Of a stretch of DNA of 64,000 bases, positions 37,485-46,380 are shown piece by piece. The notes under the pieces were generated by a model, which saw only the letters and a program-made list of their open reading frames with translations, had not been told where the DNA came from and did not search any database. Positions within the stretch are counted from its first letter, which is position 1. Each line of letters begins with the position of its first letter. The stretch is from contig NZ_JADWYU010000096.1 of NCBI RefSeq assembly GCF_016786325.1, positions 56,152-120,151 on the forward strand, written 5' to 3'. The DNA comes from Frankia nepalensis. GTDB lineage: Bacteria > Actinomycetota > Actinomycetes > Frankiales > Frankiaceae. The position numbers were made by a program, and so were the translations under genes.

Positions 37485-40013
37485 TCATCGCGGTTCCCCC
37501 GCCTGACCCTCCAGCGCTTCGATCCGGGTGGTGTTGGGTGGACAGTCATCGGCCGTAACCGTGACCGTGATCGCGCCGGGCGCGGTGGGGCGGATGACGG
37601 CGAGCGCCCGCCCGTCGAAGGTCGTCCGGACGGTGTCGAAGAAGTTCTCCTCCGACCGCGGGTCCGCGCTGCCGAAGCCGGCCAGCACCCCTGGCCCCGT
37701 CAGTTCGACGGCCACTCGGCGGTCGGCGGTGTTGTGGAGGTTGCCGGCGGTGTCGACGAGGGTGATAGCCACGAACGCCAGGTCGCGGTCATCGGCCGTG
37801 ATCCGGGCCCGGTCGACCGTGACGTCGAGCCGGACGTCACCGGCGGCGGACCGCAGGGCGGTCCGGCCGGTTTCGTGTCCGTCGGTGTAGGCGACGGCGA
37901 CGAGTTCGCCGGGCTCGTAGACGGTGGTGAACGAGGCGGTGAACCGGTTCTTTTCCCCCGCCGGCGCCCTGCCGACCGAACAGCCGTCGATCAGAAGTTC
38001 GATCTCGTCCGCGGCCGAGTAGACGTCAACCCGGACCGGCTTGCCCTCGTGGCCACCCCAGCTCCAGCTGGAGACGGAGTCACTCCACGACCACCACGTC
38101 GCCAGCCGGACCGTCTCACCGTGCCGCTCAGGGCGGTGGACTGCGATGTAGGGCTCAGCGCGCAGGCCGAACACGATCTCTCGGTAGTACGACGCCGGCC
38201 GGCGGTGGCCCGTGATGTCGATATCGCCGCACCACGCCGCCAGCCACGGGTAGTGGCCCTGGTGGTCTGGCATTCCGCTGGTCGCCGGTGCCGGATCGCT
38301 CTGGTACTCGACTCGACCGATCCCAGGCTCACCGAGGTAGTCCCAGCCGGTCCAGGCGAAGTCACCGATGACATGGCTGCTGTCCTGGACGAGCCGCCAG
38401 TTGCGGTCGATGTCCGAGGGGTATGTCTCGGTGCCGACGATCACCCGGTTGGGAAACAGCGTCCGATCCAGCTCGTACCGGGAGTCGAGATAGTTGTAGC
38501 CGGCGACATCCAGATACGCCATGGACTCCGCGGTCCGCGTGGTGACAATCTCGGAGGTCATCAACGTCGGCATGAACTCGCGAAAACGGGTCATCAGCTC
38601 GTTGACGTCGCCGGTCACCTCGCTGGTCTCGTCGCCCGCCGAGCCGCCGTCCGCGCTGTTCTTCTCCATGGACTCGGCACCGCCGGCGGCAATGGCCGAG
38701 AGCACCTCTGGCCCGGCGGCGAGCAGGCCGTTAACGGCATTCGTGACGAACCGGGTGTCGTCGAGTTCACGGACCTTCTCGGCGAGCCGGCGGCCGAGCA
38801 CCGCCCCGGGCGCGGTGCCAACCTCCGGGATCTCGTTGCCGATGGAGTAGAAGACGACACTGGGGTGGTTGACGTCCTTGGCGACCATCGCTCGGACGTC
38901 CGACTCCCAGCTGGCGGTGAAGTCGCCGGCGTAGTCGTGGGCCGTCTTCGACCGGGTCCAGACGTCGGACAGCTCGTCCATCACGAGCATGCCGAGCTGG
39001 TCGCAGGCGTCGAGCAACGCCTTGCTGATCGGGTTGTGAGCGCTGCGGATCGCGTTGAAGCCGGCCTGCTTGAGGATCTCCACTCGGCGCGACTCGGCCC
39101 GGTCGATGGTGGCCGCGCCGAGCACGCCGTTGTCGTGGTGGATGCACGCGCCGCGTAGGTTCACCGGTTCGCCGTTGATCCGCAGGCCCCGGCGGGCATC
39201 GACGCTGAGCGAACGGATGCCGAAGCGGGTCGACTCCTCGTCCAGCCGCTCGTCTCCGGCGGTCACCGCCGTGCGGCAGGTGTAGAGGTAGGGGTGCTCC
39301 ACGCCCCACCGCCGGGGCTCGGCCACGGTCAGCCGCTGGCGCAGGGTGGCCGTGTCGCCGGGGAACACCGTGACCGGGGCGACATCCCTGGCGACAATCT
39401 CGTTGTCGGCGTCCACGATCTCAGTGACCACCTCGACCGTCCGCGTCACGGCCGACTCGTTCTGAATCTCGGTCGCCACGGCGACGACAGCCAGTTCGTC
39501 GTCGATGGCCGGGGTCGTGACGCGCACCCCGTCGAGCGCCACGTGCAGCAACTCGCTGACGATGACACTCGTGCCGCGGTAGATACCACCACCCGGGTAC
39601 CACCGGCTGTCGTCCTGGCCGCGCGCCTCCACCCGCACCTCGTTGTCCGCCCCGTACCGCAGCAGATGGTCGGCGCGCACGTAGAAGTTGGAGTAGCCGC
39701 TGGCGCACTGCCCCGCGAGGTCGCCGTTGATGTAGACCCGGGCATGGCGGTAGACACCCTCGAACTCCAGGGCGACCCGCCGCTCCTGGTACTCCTCCGG
39801 CACGAAGAACGTCTTCCGGTACTCGTAGCCATCGGCCGGGAAGTAGCCGCGGTGACCCGCCTCCCGGTCGGAGCCGTCCCGCTCGCGGCGCACCATCGCG
39901 TCATGCGGCAGCCGGACCGCTTCCCAACCCTCGTTCGCCCAGCCGAGCAGCGCCTGGAACGCGTCGGGCTTCCGGCGGTACGACCAGCCGTCGTTAAAGG
40001 ATTTACGGATCAC
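37485..40013 (-). CDS. GH2 beta-galactosidase-type glycosidase
   Basis: The 842-residue enzyme has the GH2 structure: sugar-binding jelly roll (about 60-170, with GVYRHARVYINGDLAG), immunoglobulin-like domain (about 175-280), TIM barrel (about 285-600), and C-terminal DUF4982/invasin-like beta domains. The acid/base is E394 in SIGNEIPE and the nucleophile is E529 in VGTETYP. The subgroup acts on beta-galactosides and related glycans in many bacteria; specificity here is open. GTG 40013 has AGGAG nine bases upstream. It is the first gene of the long operon, about 105 bases downstream of the LacI-type operators. Confidence 0.92.
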   Translation of the reverse strand: MIRKSFNDGWSYRRKPDAFQALLGWANEGWEAVRLPHDAMVRRERDGSDREAGHRGYFPADGYEYRKTFFVPEEYQERRVALEFEGVYRHARVYINGDLAGQCASGYSNFYVRADHLLRYGADNEVRVEARGQDDSRWYPGGGIYRGTSVIVSELLHVALDGVRVTTPAIDDELAVVAVATEIQNESAVTRTVEVVTEIVDADNEIVARDVAPVTVFPGDTATLRQRLTVAEPRRWGVEHPYLYTCRTAVTAGDERLDEESTRFGIRSLSVDARRGLRINGEPVNLRGACIHHDNGVLGAATIDRAESRRVEILKQAGFNAIRSAHNPISKALLDACDQLGMLVMDELSDVWTRSKTAHDYAGDFTASWESDVRAMVAKDVNHPSVVFYSIGNEIPEVGTAPGAVLGRRLAEKVRELDDTRFVTNAVNGLLAAGPEVLSAIAAGGAESMEKNSADGGSAGDETSEVTGDVNELMTRFREFMPTLMTSEIVTTRTAESMAYLDVAGYNYLDSRYELDRTLFPNRVIVGTETYPSDIDRNWRLVQDSSHVIGDFAWTGWDYLGEPGIGRVEYQSDPAPATSGMPDHQGHYPWLAAWCGDIDITGHRRPASYYREIVFGLRAEPYIAVHRPERHGETVRLATWWSWSDSVSSWSWGGHEGKPVRVDVYSAADEIELLIDGCSVGRAPAGEKNRFTASFTTVYEPGELVAVAYTDGHETGRTALRSAAGDVRLDVTVDRARITADDRDLAFVAITLVDTAGNLHNTADRRVAVELTGPGVLAGFGSADPRSEENFFDTVRTTFDGRALAVIRPTAPGAITVTVTADDCPPNTTRIEALEGQAGEPR

Positions 40014-40101
40014 TCACGGTCTCCTGATCGCGTCCCCAGCTCCGGCCGCCCTCGGTGGACGGCGGCGAGGTAGGGCAGGCATGGCAGATGCGGGGCCGAG
40101 A

Positions 40102-40130
40102 AATATGTCGGCGTACGCGTCCCACGTCAC
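40102..40130 (-). promoter_or_regulatory. putative operon promoter
   Basis: On the minus strand GTGACG (40130-40125) and CATATT (40107-40102) are separated by 17 bases, a fair sigma-70-type -35/-10 pair about 90 bases before the GH2 start. The -35 box overlaps the large LacI-type inverted repeat, as expected for a repressed promoter. Confidence 0.4.
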
Positions 40131-40154
40131 TAGCATGTGCTAGTAGCGTGGGAC
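40119..40154. promoter_or_regulatory. 36-base inverted repeat with LacI-type operator core
   Basis: The core ACTAGCA-TG-TGCTAGT (40129-40144) is flanked by GTCCCACG (40119-40126) and CGTGGGAC (40147-40154), giving a nearly perfect 36-base palindrome with only the centre and one pair of two-base spacers unpaired. The inner part fits TAGC-N4-GCTA. It lies between the GH2 operon and a broken LacI gene. Confidence 0.75.
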
Positions 40155-40160
40155 GTAAGC

Positions 40161-40172
40161 TAGCACGAGCTA
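40161..40172. promoter_or_regulatory. second LacI-type operator
   Basis: TAGCACGAGCTA is a TAGC-N4-GCTA palindrome whose centre lies 30 bases, about three helical turns, from that of the 40129-40144 operator. It shares GCTAGCACGAGC with the sites at 18.1 and 19.2 kb. Paired spacing like this favours cooperative binding. Confidence 0.7.
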
Positions 40173-40227
40173 CCTATGCGCACAAGTCCAGAAAGTTTCC
40201 GGACCGAGGTGGTGGGAGGGCGAGGCG

Positions 40228-40426
40228 GTGGCCGTGCAGGAGCTGGCCACCAGTCGACGCGTGACCGCCCTCGACCTCGCCCCCGAAGCGGGGGGCTCGC
40301 GCGCGACCGTCGGGTTCGCCCCTGAACGACACGCCAGGTCAGACGATCTCCGAGGGCACCCGCGGACGTATGCTGCGAGCCGCCGAACGCCCCGGCTACC
40401 TGCCGAACAGCGTCACCGTGGCGTAG
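40228..40426 (+). pseudogene. LacI-family regulator remnant (DNA-binding domain only)
   Basis: The frame begins MAVQELATSRRVTALDLA and continues EAGGSRATVGF as in the two intact LacI proteins. A one-base insertion at about 40320 shifts it, after which the next frame reads LNDTPGQTISEGTRGRML then PGYLPNSVTVA and hits a TAG at 40424. The effector domain is absent. It would have been divergent from the GH2 operon, the normal place for its repressor. Confidence 0.9.
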
Positions 40427-40784
40427 GCCGTGTTCCGGCCGGTGTCGAGCTGCGCGGATCCGTCGGCGGCGTACGGGCTTCCGATGGCCCTGACACCGGG
40501 TAGCGAGGCCACTCTCGCCAGCATGCCCGCGACGTCGGCGCGCACCTCGGCCGCTTCGACGGCCTCGTCGGCGGTGCGCCAGACGATGCGGCCGGTCTCG
40601 GTCGAGCCGGTCGACGGGCCCAGCAGCGCATAGGCGTGTGCCGACTCGCTGTCGGGTAGGTCGGCGACAGTCTTGAAGTTGGACCCATCCCGATGACAAG
40701 GCCGATCAGGACGGCGATGCCGCCGGCCCAGCCCCCCCGGACGACGAGGCGGTGCCGAACGCGCCACCGGGCAAGAGCGGGCAC
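40425..40784 (-). pseudogene. MMPL-family transporter remnant (N-terminal part)
   Basis: From GTG 40784, preceded by GGAAAGG, the frame reads ALARWRVRHRLVVRGGWAGG and a hydrophobic helix, as in the first helix of MMPL/RND-type exporters. After a frameshift near 40690 it continues FKTVADLPDSESAHAYALL, GRIVWRTADEAV, SLPGVRAIGSPY and GRNTAYATVTL, matching the first extracellular loop. It stops at the junction with the LacI remnant. Confidence 0.8.
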
Positions 40785-41090
40785 GAGACTGCCTTTCCCG
40801 AGAGCCGGAAACTGGCAGCCACGCTCTCCCGGAAGCAGGCGCGAAACGTCCACCCACCGCTGTCATCCCCGTGTACCGCGACCGCGGTACACCCGGCCGC
40901 AGCCAGTACCGCGACACCAAGATCAGTTGGCTATAGCATGAGACTGTCGCGGGAACTGTTGTCATGCGGTCGGAATGCGCGTCCGATCTCTGACGCGGTG
41001 AGGTCGAAGTGGTCCCGCGGGTCGGGCAGGACGATCGGCCGGTCGGCGCGGTCGTGGCCTTCGCAGAGTCGCGGACCAGGTCCTCGACGC
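40785..41090. other. gap with a possible protein fragment
   Basis: No intact gene. A minus-strand frame at about 40936-41080 reads ADRPIVLPDPRDHFDLTASE, which looks coding, but it has no start or ribosome site and matches no family I recognise. The rest shows no structure. Confidence 0.3.
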
Positions 41091-43571
41091 CTATCGGGTC
41101 GTCATCGCCTCTGTGAGGTGGTGAACGGCGACAGGCGGGCCGAAGTAGGGGCCTTGACCACAGTGGCAGCCGGCGGCTTTGGCGATGTCAGCTTGGTGCG
41201 GGTTGACCAGTCCTTGCGCGATGACGGTGGCCCTGAGGGCGTCGGCCAGGCGGACCAGGCCGACGATCAAGGTTGTTGGTGCGGTCCGAGTCTGGTCGGT
41301 GTTCGTGGCGGCGGCGGTTATCAGTGCCTGATCGATCTTGATGATGTCGACTGGTAGCCGGTGCAGCCCGGCGAAGCCGCCGGAGTCGGCGCCGACGTTG
41401 TCGAGGGCGATACGCACGCCACGCCGGTTGAGTTGGTTCAGTGCGCGCGCGGCGTCATCGAGATCGCGGCCGGTTGTCGTGCCACTGATCCCGATCGCTA
41501 ATGCCGAGGGCGGTACACCGTGACGACGTAGCTCCGTAACGATGCGTTCCACCAGCCCACGATCGCGTAGTCCTGGCGGGGGGATTTTGATGTACACAGC
41601 GACATCGGCGCCGAATCGACTTCGCAACGCAGGCAGATCCGCGCAGATCGCCGTGAGGACGCAGCTGTCGAAGATCGATCCGGCGTCGCCAGTCTGGTCC
41701 GGGCTCGGTCGGCCTTTGGCAGCCCCGGTCGCTGTCGCCGCTCCATGGCTGGATGACCAGGACGGCAGGGCTTCGAATGCCACGACGCGATGGTCGGTGA
41801 GCGCGACGATCGGCTGATAGTCCACGCGGAGGTCGGCCGGTTCGTCCTGGGATGTGAGTGTCGGGGTGGCGTCGTCGAACGGAGAGGCGGGCAGGTCGAC
41901 CAGGCCGGTGGCCAGGTGGAAGGTGACAATCTGCCCGTCGGCTCGCCGTTTGGCGGCGTACATTGCTGCGTCCGCGCGGCGTAGCAGTTCGTCGGCGTCA
42001 CCCGGGCGGGTGTCGGCGCAGATCGTGGCCATCCCGATGCTGACGCCGACGTGCTCGGTCCGGCCGTGGAAGACGAACGGGCACCGTAGGGCCTGCGCGA
42101 CCCGGTCGGCGACGTGGTGCGGTGCCTCCGCGTCACCGGAGAGCAGGATCGCGAACTCGTCGCCGCCCAAACGCGCGACGAGGTCGGTGTCGCGGACGCA
42201 GCCAGTCAACCGGCGGGCCATAGCGACGAGCAACTCGTCGCCGGCGGCGTGGCCAAGGGTGTCATTGATGGCCTTGAACTTGTCAAGGTCGCAGAACAGG
42301 ACGGCGGCCTGTCGGGGTCGAGGTGAGCGCTGTCCGTCGCGCCTGCGGGCCGTCCCGTCGTGAGCCGCGACGACTCCGCTTGGCTGGGCGGCGAGCTCGC
42401 CCTCGAGCCGTCGGTTGAACAGCAGCCGGTTGGCCAGCCCGGTCAGCGGGTCGTGGTGTGCCTGGTAATGCAGCTCCTGACGCGCCCGTCGAACCCGGGA
42501 CAGCAGGGCGGTGTTCTCGACAACAATGATCATCTGGCGGACCACCACGAAGACGATCAGAAGGATGCTGACCGCCATCTCGACCGAGCCGAGACGCCTG
42601 CCGGCCGCGAGCGTTGCCACGAGGATCACGGCCACCGCCATAGGCGCATAGGGCAGGAACACGTGGGCCCAAGTGAAGGCTCCGCGATGGCGTCGGCCGC
42701 GGCCGTCGCGCCGGTCCGGCCTGGGTACGCCGACCGCGAGCGCGATAAGTATGGTTCCGGCCAGGGCGAAGGCGGAGTACCTAAGACTCAGGGCTTGACC
42801 CCCCGTGCTGATGGTGCGGATCCAGGCGCCCTGGGTGATGATCTGACCTGCTAGGCCGACGCCTAGCAGCATCAGCGCTCGCGGATTGGCCGGCCGCCGG
42901 AACGTCGCCTGGAGGCCCACGATCACCGCGAGGGTCATGGCAGTGACCGGAAAGAGCACGACGACGGTGTACCGTACGGTGTCAGGAAGACCGGAAAAGA
43001 CCATGTCGTCCAGGATGGTAGTCCAGGCGACCAGGAAGATTGATCCCGTGATCAGCAGTCCGTCCAGAATCGCGACTAGTGATTGCAGCGTGATCTTCCC
43101 GACGGGTTCGGCCGTGTCGCCGTCGTCTTCCGGGGTTAGGGCGGATGTGGGAAACAGGACAAGGGCCGCCCCGGCGGGTAGTGGCGCGAAGAGGAAGAAC
43201 AACGCGCTGTAGGAGTATGCGTCCCATGAAACGTTCGGAGTGAACAAGTAGAGTAGCGCTAGGGATACAGCACACCCGACGGCGCAGTTCAGTGCCCAGA
43301 TGGCTATGCACAGCCGCCAGCGGCGCTCCGCCGCCCGCGCCCGCCGCATGGTCCAGACGGCGGTGCCCAGGCTGAACAAGAACGCGGTCAGGCTCGAGGC
43401 GGCTGACAGGGTAGCGCTCGAACCGGCGGGCATCACCCCCCATAACGCCGTGACTGCCGCGAAGAACGCCACCGCGGCCAGCACCCAGCACTTCCAGACC
43501 GACATCGACACCGTGCCGTCGAAGATGTCGGACCCTCCGGGCGCCGAATCGACTGATAGCGGCGAGTACAT
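41091..43571 (-). CDS. membrane GGDEF diguanylate cyclase with degenerate EAL domain
   Basis: The 826-residue protein has a long membrane part (residues about 25-345, some nine to ten helices), a GGDEF domain (about 370-540) and an EAL-like domain (about 570-826). GGDEF is intact at 469-473, with an RxxD inhibitory site at 460-463, so cyclic di-GMP synthesis with product control is expected. The EAL domain keeps EAL at 600-602 but lacks the following R-W pair. It has K where the metal-binding asparagine of VN-S is expected, lacks the glutamate of the E-T-E motif (AIGISGTT), has DN for the DD pair (IALDNVG), and Q for the late glutamate (VIAQG). Phosphodiesterase activity is therefore unlikely; a sensory or binding role is more plausible. 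Confidence 0.92.
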   Translation of the reverse strand: MYSPLSVDSAPGGSDIFDGTVSMSVWKCWVLAAVAFFAAVTALWGVMPAGSSATLSAASSLTAFLFSLGTAVWTMRRARAAERRWRLCIAIWALNCAVGCAVSLALLYLFTPNVSWDAYSYSALFFLFAPLPAGAALVLFPTSALTPEDDGDTAEPVGKITLQSLVAILDGLLITGSIFLVAWTTILDDMVFSGLPDTVRYTVVVLFPVTAMTLAVIVGLQATFRRPANPRALMLLGVGLAGQIITQGAWIRTISTGGQALSLRYSAFALAGTILIALAVGVPRPDRRDGRGRRHRGAFTWAHVFLPYAPMAVAVILVATLAAGRRLGSVEMAVSILLIVFVVVRQMIIVVENTALLSRVRRARQELHYQAHHDPLTGLANRLLFNRRLEGELAAQPSGVVAAHDGTARRRDGQRSPRPRQAAVLFCDLDKFKAINDTLGHAAGDELLVAMARRLTGCVRDTDLVARLGGDEFAILLSGDAEAPHHVADRVAQALRCPFVFHGRTEHVGVSIGMATICADTRPGDADELLRRADAAMYAAKRRADGQIVTFHLATGLVDLPASPFDDATPTLTSQDEPADLRVDYQPIVALTDHRVVAFEALPSWSSSHGAATATGAAKGRPSPDQTGDAGSIFDSCVLTAICADLPALRSRFGADVAVYIKIPPPGLRDRGLVERIVTELRRHGVPPSALAIGISGTTTGRDLDDAARALNQLNRRGVRIALDNVGADSGGFAGLHRLPVDIIKIDQALITAAATNTDQTRTAPTTLIVGLVRLADALRATVIAQGLVNPHQADIAKAAGCHCGQGPYFGPPVAVHHLTEAMTTR

Positions 43572-43976
43572 ACAGACAATATAAGGTCGCTACCTACGTC
43601 GTGGCCAGCGGGAGCACCCTCGCCAAATTTCACTAATTCCGGAATATCGGCTATTTCTACTTCTGACGTTGTTCATGTCGATTGCTGATTTGGGGCGGTC
43701 GCCGGCTCGTGGACCGTGCGTCGGTCCAGCCGCCGCCCGCTGAGGCGCCGCGTCTCCCAGGTGGACAGCATCGCCCGCATGAAGCAGCCAAACCCCGTGC
43801 CGCGAAGCCGTCTTGGTGGCGTCTGGCGGAGTGCTTCCGGACCTGCCGCGGTCAGGGTGCCCCTGCAAACTTACGCGAGCAAGTGACCTGGGACGCAAGC
43901 TGGCATCGAGGGGCTTGTATGTGCAAGTCTTACCGCGATGACGGCGGCAGGACCGGAAGGCGGAGGCAGAGCGGGC
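43572..43976. promoter_or_regulatory. divergent promoter region with relic operator
   Basis: The 405 bases between the GGDEF gene and LacI gene 2 hold no convincing gene. Bases 43890-43929 align with 40150-40188 beside the broken LacI gene (GGGACGCAAGCTGGCATCGA against GGGACGTAAGCTAGCACGAG, and both end near CAAGTC). A degenerate operator half, ACGCGAGCAAG, lies at 43873-43883. The two LacI upstream regions therefore share ancestry. AT-rich sequence at about 43600-43690 is a likely promoter for the GGDEF gene. Confidence 0.55.
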
Positions 43977-44972
43977 ATGTCGGAGGCGACCGTCAGGCGC
44001 CGCGTGACATCCACCGACGTCGCCCGGGAGGCCGGGGTCTCGCGGGCCACCGTGACGTACGTCCTCAACGACACACCGGGGCAGACGATCCCGCAGAGCA
44101 CCCGGACACGGGTGCTCGAAGCCGCGGCCCGCCTCGGCTACCGGCCGAACAGCGCCGCGCGGACCCTGGCCAGCGGCCGCAGCCGGATCGTCCTGCTCGT
44201 GCTGCCCGACTGGCCCCAGGAGTTCAGCTTCCGGCACTTCCTCGACGAGGCATCCCTCGCCCTGGACGAGTCCGGCTACTCCCTCGTCACCTACACCCGC
44301 CACCCCGGCACCCGCGGCCGGCCGCTGTGGGAGGCCCTCAACCCGGACCTCGTGATCGGCCTTGTCCCGTTCGACCCCGACGACGTCGCCTCGATCCGCG
44401 GCTGCGGCGTCACCAGGCTGTTCCCCGACCCCGACGAGAGCGACTCAGCCGACCTCTCGATGGCGGTGAGCGCCGGCCCGGAACTCCAGGTCGACCACCT
44501 GATCGACCGCGGTCACCGCCGGCTGGTCTATGCCACGTTCAAGGAGCCGCCCCCCTACTCGCTCGTCCTCGCGCGTCACCGGGCCGCATGCGACCGCGCC
44601 TACACACGTGGTCTGCCCCCGCCCGACCTTGAACGGATCGACCATCAGGACGGATCCACCGAGGAGGCGATCCGTCGGTGGCGTGACATGGGCATCACCG
44701 GCGTCATCGCCTTCAACGACATCGTCGCCGCGGTGGTCGTCGTCGCCGCGGCCACCGCGGGACTGCGGGTACCCGACGACATCGCCGTCATCGGGCACGA
44801 CGACAACCAGACGGCCGCTATGTTCGTTCCCCAACTGTCGACCATTCGCTTCGACCCCTCGACCCTCGGCCGCGACTTCGCGAACCTCGCGCTACACAAG
44901 CTGGAAGGCCGCCCCTGGCAGAACCCGGACGCCTCCACCCGTGTCACACTTGTGCGCCGGAGAACCACCTAA
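43977..44972 (+). CDS. LacI-family transcriptional regulator 2
   Basis: The 331-residue protein has a LacI helix-turn-helix (about 9-60, RRVTSTDVAREAGVSRATVT and TRTRVLEAAARLGYRPNSAA) and the effector-binding domain, ending VIGHDDNQTAAMF and LSTIRFDPSTL. It is a paralogue of the LacI at 19225 along its whole length. ATG 43977 with GGAGG about ten bases upstream is preferred to the GTG at 43938. No sugar gene lies immediately beside it; the nearest is a lone binding lipoprotein, so it may act on the distant glycoside operon. Confidence 0.92.
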   Translation: MSEATVRRRVTSTDVAREAGVSRATVTYVLNDTPGQTIPQSTRTRVLEAAARLGYRPNSAARTLASGRSRIVLLVLPDWPQEFSFRHFLDEASLALDESGYSLVTYTRHPGTRGRPLWEALNPDLVIGLVPFDPDDVASIRGCGVTRLFPDPDESDSADLSMAVSAGPELQVDHLIDRGHRRLVYATFKEPPPYSLVLARHRAACDRAYTRGLPPPDLERIDHQDGSTEEAIRRWRDMGITGVIAFNDIVAAVVVVAAATAGLRVPDDIAVIGHDDNQTAAMFVPQLSTIRFDPSTLGRDFANLALHKLEGRPWQNPDASTRVTLVRRRTT

Positions 44973-45165
44973 GGAGGAAGCGATCGGAAAATTTTGTCGG
45001 CGGACGGAAGCGCCGACGCCCGAATCGAAATCTGGAGCCCACGAGCGTCGGAACAGGCACTGATGGGACGCGATGACCGCAACTCGCCTTGAGTAGAGCG
45101 GATGGCATTTCCGCGACCACATTTTGCGATGGCCACCCAGTTTCCGATCTTATTTGAATGGCACT

Positions 45166-46380
45166 TCAGCCGGTGCTGCCATCGGCGCAGACACGCTCTC
45201 GAACAGGCTCGAACTCCGTCCCGGCGGAGGACACCCGAACAAAAGCATAGCAGGAGAGCGGTTCGCCCGCGTAGTTGCGCAGGTCGACAGGTGCGATGAG
45301 GCCACCCGCGTCATAGTCGGAGACGCCGCGCAGAGCCCTGATGAACCCCTCTCGGGTGGGGCAGGGTCCGGCGAGTTCAAGCCCTCGCAGGAAAAGGTCG
45401 GTGTTGATGTATGTGAACATGGCGAACTGCTGGTCTGTTTCTGTTGATTCTGGAGCGTAGGAGGCCATCGCGTCCCGGTAGCGGTCGATCGCTGGGCCAC
45501 CGGCTTCGAACGGACGGAAAAAGACCGGTATAGACACACCGGCGAGCGATGGGCCAAGAGTTCCCAGCAGACTGCGGTCATAGCCGGACAGAGCGACACT
45601 GACCGTGAGGGGCATGCGCGCCGCGCGGGTCGCCTGCACAACCTTGCCGAACTCGTCCGGCGCTTCGATGCCCAGCAGGGCGTCGGCGCCAAATTCGGCG
45701 ATCTTTTGGGCGACCTGGGCCGGGTCACCGACGGCGGCCGAGAAGGTGAACCTCGCGACCGTGTTGATCCCCGCCGCATTGAGCCCCTGCGTGTACGACG
45801 TTACCGCGCTTTCAGTCACAGGCGAGGTGTCCGGGGTGACGATGGCGACCTTGGTGCCGCCGGCGTCTTGGATGTACCGGCCGACGACCACGGGCGAAGC
45901 AGAATAAACGACCGCGAACATATTCGCGCGCCCCACCCAGGCGGGTTCGATGGCTAGACCGGTGACAGGCACTCCCTGCTTCGTGAGGCGTTCCATCGAG
46001 TCATGGAGAGAGGCGCTCGCAGTCACGAGCCCGAATACCTGCCCATGCTGGACGAGGTCTTCCACCGCAAGGGCGCCGACCGTCGCCGAGCCCTCATCGT
46101 CGCGCCACTGAGCGGAGATTCGCCGACCGTGCACGCCGCCTTCCGCGTTAGCAAGGCCGATCCTGGCATCGAATCCAGCCCTGGCTGAGACGAAAACGGA
46201 GCTGGGCGGCCCCGAGTCGGGATAGACGAACCCAAGAGTCGCCTCGCTCGGCGTGATTCCTGGGGCGTCACAGGTTGCGCCCTGCCCGTTCCCGTCCCTT
46301 GATGGCGCGCAGCCAATCACGGCCACGACGAGTACTACTGCCGTGGCCTCTAATAATATCCGCGGTGTACGCAGGCGCAT
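45166..46380 (-). CDS. orphan Liv-type substrate-binding lipoprotein
   Basis: The 404-residue protein has a signal with lipobox VVAVIGC (lipidated cysteine about residue 23) and a type I periplasmic-binding fold (ATLGFVYPDSGPPSSVFVSA, then GVHGRRISAQWRDDEG). ATG 46380 has AGGGGG six bases upstream; a longer start would precede the signal peptide with arginines. No permease or ATPase gene is adjacent, so it may deliver ligand to the fused importer at 29.8-34.9 kb. The fragments at 20.4-20.8 kb are closer to this protein than to the lipoprotein at 28390. It is convergent with LacI gene 2. Confidence 0.88.
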   Translation of the reverse strand: MRLRTPRILLEATAVVLVVAVIGCAPSRDGNGQGATCDAPGITPSEATLGFVYPDSGPPSSVFVSARAGFDARIGLANAEGGVHGRRISAQWRDDEGSATVGALAVEDLVQHGQVFGLVTASASLHDSMERLTKQGVPVTGLAIEPAWVGRANMFAVVYSASPVVVGRYIQDAGGTKVAIVTPDTSPVTESAVTSYTQGLNAAGINTVARFTFSAAVGDPAQVAQKIAEFGADALLGIEAPDEFGKVVQATRAARMPLTVSVALSGYDRSLLGTLGPSLAGVSIPVFFRPFEAGGPAIDRYRDAMASYAPESTETDQQFAMFTYINTDLFLRGLELAGPCPTREGFIRALRGVSDYDAGGLIAPVDLRNYAGEPLSCYAFVRVSSAGTEFEPVRERVCADGSTG

